A DNA stretch of 64,000 bases from Helicobacter sp. (GTDB lineage: Bacteria > Campylobacterota > Campylobacteria > Campylobacterales > Helicobacteraceae): assembly GCF_014799995.1 (NCBI RefSeq), contig NZ_JAAVGY010000042.1, positions 1 to 64,000 on the forward strand. Reading direction: 5' to 3'. Shown here in pieces: positions 62,133-64,000 of this stretch (the stretch's first letter is position 1; every line of letters begins with the position of its first letter). The position numbers and the translations under genes were made by a program. The notes beneath the pieces were generated by a model. It had not been told where the DNA came from and made no database searches. It was given only the letters and a program-made list of their open reading frames with translations.

Positions 62133-62645
62133 TTAAAAATTTAGCTTGACAAGATTCTTTGGAATTTTAACTACAACTTTTTGCACGAGTGTAGATTCTG
62201 CATTGGTTGAGATTCCACCGGCATGGACATCAAGACTTTCAAAAACCGCAAGGTTTCCCGTAAATAATTGAATGCTTGAAAGAAAAGGGCTAGAATGATA
62301 TTCAATCAAATCACGCGCAGAATCTAATGGATTTTTCACCTCGCATAAACTATTAGGCGCGACAAAAAAAATCTCTTTTCCACGAACAACCATTTGAAAA
62401 TCCACCATTTCACAATGGCTTTCATAGAAAGCCTCCTTGGGTGTTTTTGTGTTGTAAGCTTGTTCAATCGCCCTTGCCCCACCCTCAAAATGCACGATAA
62501 ACTCTTCTCCCGCTTTCAAAGAAGTAATACGCTCATACACTTCGCTATTCTCGTCTAATGCGTCAAAGAGATAGCCAAAAACTTTGCTTAATACTTCGTT
62601 TTTTTTAAACTTGCTTGCTATATCTGGTAAATAACCCAAAAACAT
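62133..62645 (-). CDS. YhcH/YjgK/YiaL (DUF386) family protein
   Basis: A 170-residue cupin-fold protein. EEFIVHFEGGARAIEQAYNTK, FYESHCEMVDFQMVVRGKEIFFVAP and FLSSIQLFTGNLAVFESLDVHAGG follow the DUF386 pattern, including the His-Glu metal site. E. coli members lie in sugar acid or sialic acid operons, but the reaction is unsettled. It is ten bases after sixA on the same strand; no sugar operon is near. Confidence 0.75.
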   Translation of the reverse strand: MFLGYLPDIASKFKKNEVLSKVFGYLFDALDENSEVYERITSLKAGEEFIVHFEGGARAIEQAYNTKTPKEAFYESHCEMVDFQMVVRGKEIFFVAPNSLCEVKNPLDSARDLIEYHSSPFLSSIQLFTGNLAVFESLDVHAGGISTNAESTLVQKVVVKIPKNLVKLNF

Positions 62646-62654
62646 AGAATCCCT

Positions 62655-63122
62655 TTAGAAGTTATGCAAGCCCACAAGTAACCATTCTTGCTCTTTCTCT
62701 CGCTCTAGCTCTACAACGCAACCCTTGCCCACATAGAGATTCAAAGTTCCTTTCGCGCAAATAAAACGTACAAATTCGCTAATGCTTGGCTCGTGTCCTA
62801 CGACAACTAAGGTTTGCCAATCCTCTTCAATCTCCTCTTTATGTCCCAAAAATCCTTGTAATCCTTCGTCTGGATTAATGTTTGGATTCAAAAAGAATGT
62901 GCTATGGGATTGCTTTTTGGCGATATATTTCGCGGTATCACACGCACGCAACGCAAGTGATGAAATAATCGCATCTACATCGGGATATTTTTTTGCGATA
63001 TATTTTGCAATCTGTTTTGCTTGTTTGACGCCCTTTTTCGTTAATGGTCGTTTCAAATCATCTTCATCAGCCCATTTTTCTCCATTTGCCGCTTTTGCAT
63101 GACGCACTAAAATTAATCTCAT
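62655..63122 (-). CDS. Phosphohistidine phosphatase SixA-like
   Basis: A 155-residue histidine phosphatase. The catalytic RHG variant is LILVRHAKAANGEKWADEDDLKRPLTKKG at the N-terminus (His 8), and the second His is in VVVGHEPSISEFVRF. The short single-domain form and the KxxxDxxRPLTxxG pattern match SixA, which dephosphorylates phosphohistidine in phosphorelay proteins. The target in this organism is not known. It is followed by the DUF386 gene. Confidence 0.85.
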   Translation of the reverse strand: MRLILVRHAKAANGEKWADEDDLKRPLTKKGVKQAKQIAKYIAKKYPDVDAIISSLALRACDTAKYIAKKQSHSTFFLNPNINPDEGLQGFLGHKEEIEEDWQTLVVVGHEPSISEFVRFICAKGTLNLYVGKGCVVELEREKEQEWLLVGLHNF

Positions 63123-63137
63123 TTTCAGTCTCCTTCA

Positions 63138-63818
63138 TTAAATTTTTTCTATCATTTTGATGACAAACGCAACATTTCTCTTGCCGCTTTCTTCCTCATT
63201 ATATTCTTTCAATTCCTCATCATTGACACTATCTGATATGGTTCTAAGAATACAAAAAGGCACTTTAAGATTCGCGCACACTACTGCTACGCTTGCTCCC
63301 TCCATCTCTACTGCATCGGCTTGGAATGTCTCGCGTATCCATTGCTTCTTATCCCTTTGATTGACAAATTGGTCTCCTGAAGCAATGATACCCTCATAAA
63401 TAGGGAATCCAAGCTCATTTGCAACCTGTTTTACGATTTCATTTAAAGCAGAATCACTCTTAGTAAATGTCTCACTCTCTGGGATAAATCCATAAGGATA
63501 GCCAAAAATCGTTAAATCCACATCGTGCTGACATAGCTTGCTAGCAAAGAGCAAGTCTCCTACCTTATAAGCTGGATTAATCGCACCTGCGATTCCGTTG
63601 AAGACTATTTTTTCACAACCAAAATGCAAAACCATACTGCTAGCAGTTAAAGCAGAATGCACCTTGCCAATGCGGCTTCGTGCGATGATTGCGGTTTTTC
63701 CTGCTAATTGGATTTTATAAAAAGTATTCCCGCCAAATTCTATTGTCTCATACTCTTTATAATGCGCTAGCAAAGGCGCAATCTCTTCTGGAAGAGCACC
63801 GATAATTCCAAGCGTCAT
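63138..63818 (-). CDS. mtnN: MTA/SAH (aminofutalosine) nucleosidase MtnN
   Basis: A purine nucleosidase of 226 residues. GIIGALPEEIAPLLAHY opens the protein; IARSRIGKVHSALTASSMVLHFGCEKIVFNGIAGAI follows, and AVEMEGASVAVVCANLKVPFCILRTISDSVN near the end holds the ribose-binding MEGA and the catalytic Asp. In Helicobacter the enzyme also cleaves 6-amino-6-deoxyfutalosine for menaquinone. ATG 63818 is chosen because AAGGAC precedes it and MTLGIIGALPEE is the family start. fabD lies directly upstream. Confidence 0.92.
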   Translation of the reverse strand: MTLGIIGALPEEIAPLLAHYKEYETIEFGGNTFYKIQLAGKTAIIARSRIGKVHSALTASSMVLHFGCEKIVFNGIAGAINPAYKVGDLLFASKLCQHDVDLTIFGYPYGFIPESETFTKSDSALNEIVKQVANELGFPIYEGIIASGDQFVNQRDKKQWIRETFQADAVEMEGASVAVVCANLKVPFCILRTISDSVNDEELKEYNEEESGKRNVAFVIKMIEKI

Positions 63819-63819
63819 T

Positions 63820-64000
63820 TTAGTCCTTTTGCAAAAAATCTTGAATCTCTGCATAAGTCTGCAAAGAAATCGTTTCTTTGGAACTCAATCTTTTGTTTAA
63901 ACCCTTAAGAACATTCCCGCCGCATTCTATGAAACCCTCAATCTCTGTGTCATTTTTGCGAATGGATTGCTTATAAAGCACAGGAGAAACCAACTGCTCT
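63820..64000 (-). CDS. fabD: C-terminal end of malonyl-CoA:ACP transacylase FabD
   Basis: The last 59 or so codons of a gene that enters from the right edge and stops at TAA 63820-63822. The visible part reads EQLVSPVLYKQSI, FIECGGNVLKGLNKRL and YAEIQDFLQ, the conserved end of FabD, which loads malonyl groups on acyl carrier protein. The order fabD-mtnN is as in Helicobacter pylori, which supports the call. The catalytic Ser lies outside the window. Confidence 0.85.
   Translation of the reverse strand, partial: EQLVSPVLYKQSIRKNDTEIEGFIECGGNVLKGLNKRLSSKETISLQTYAEIQDFLQKD

Noticed and set aside
1..64000. CRISPR array, prophage, insertion sequence, tRNA or rRNA genes
   Set aside because: No regularly spaced direct repeats, integrase or transposase frames, or recognisable RNA gene folds were seen. 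I could not run a covariance search.

Overview
The window looks like chromosome from an AT-rich Campylobacterota, most likely an enterohepatic-type Helicobacter. The evidence is the cbb3 oxidase cluster ccoNOQP with its small companion genes, the FlaB-type flagellin behind a sigma-54 promoter, the aspS-adk-ppa and fabD-mtnN neighbourhoods, a DUF3972 protein, and many homopolymeric G tracts in surface-glycan genes. No species is assigned. I saw no rRNA, tRNA, insertion sequence, prophage or CRISPR array.

Layout. 1-451: the end of an unrecognised gene and a cluster of palindromic dispersed repeats. 452-4108: molybdate operon modE-modA-(TOBE-like)-modB-modC on the minus strand, with a ModE-like operator over its promoter. 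4257-5838: leuD-leuB. 5893-7074: an MFS exporter. 7127-11800: the cbb3 oxidase operon ccoNOQP, then two small membrane genes, a TPM-like gene and a FixH-like gene. 11992-18011: kdsD/kpsF, an NhaC-like antiporter, a DUF89 protein, DUF3972, purE, a small membrane protein and a CorC/HlyC-type CBS protein. 18319-23754: a YihY-family protein, bioB, a flavin-binding protein, topA and cysQ.

23889-54586 is a large surface-polysaccharide and flagellin-modification region. Its minus-strand half (45721 to 25828) is a near-continuous series: a GT41/SPINDLY-like glycosyltransferase, methyltransferases, two radical SAM/SPASM enzymes, wecE-rmlA-rmlB, a hexapeptide acyltransferase, a WecF-like transferase, an amidotransferase, a DUF354 protein, several CDP-glycerol-phosphotransferase-like proteins, and an APS-kinase/methyltransferase fusion. 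RmlA, RmlB and WecE would make dTDP-Fuc4N; the acyltransferase and WecF-like protein could acetylate and transfer it, which would be a partial copy of the enterobacterial common antigen sugar branch. The plus-strand half holds flaB, the flagellin glycosylation factor maf, two glycerophosphotransferase-like genes (the first frameshifted) and a cytidylyltransferase-choline kinase fusion (LicC-LicA-like). It is followed on the minus strand by pseH, a formyltransferase and a second PseH-like acetyltransferase.

Eleven G tracts of 9-13 bases, always G on the coding strand, lie in this region and nowhere else in the window. Seven lie inside reading frames: five are in frame and two are out of frame (a methyltransferase and a transferase). 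Four lie at the 3' ends of genes. There, one of the three possible registers carries translation to, or into, the start of the next gene, so tract length could control translational coupling or even create a fusion protein. This is the most interesting feature of the window.

54596-64000: ccdA and a TRAP transporter dctPQM, ppa, adk, aspS, perR, a YhcH-family gene, sixA, mtnN and the 3' end of fabD.
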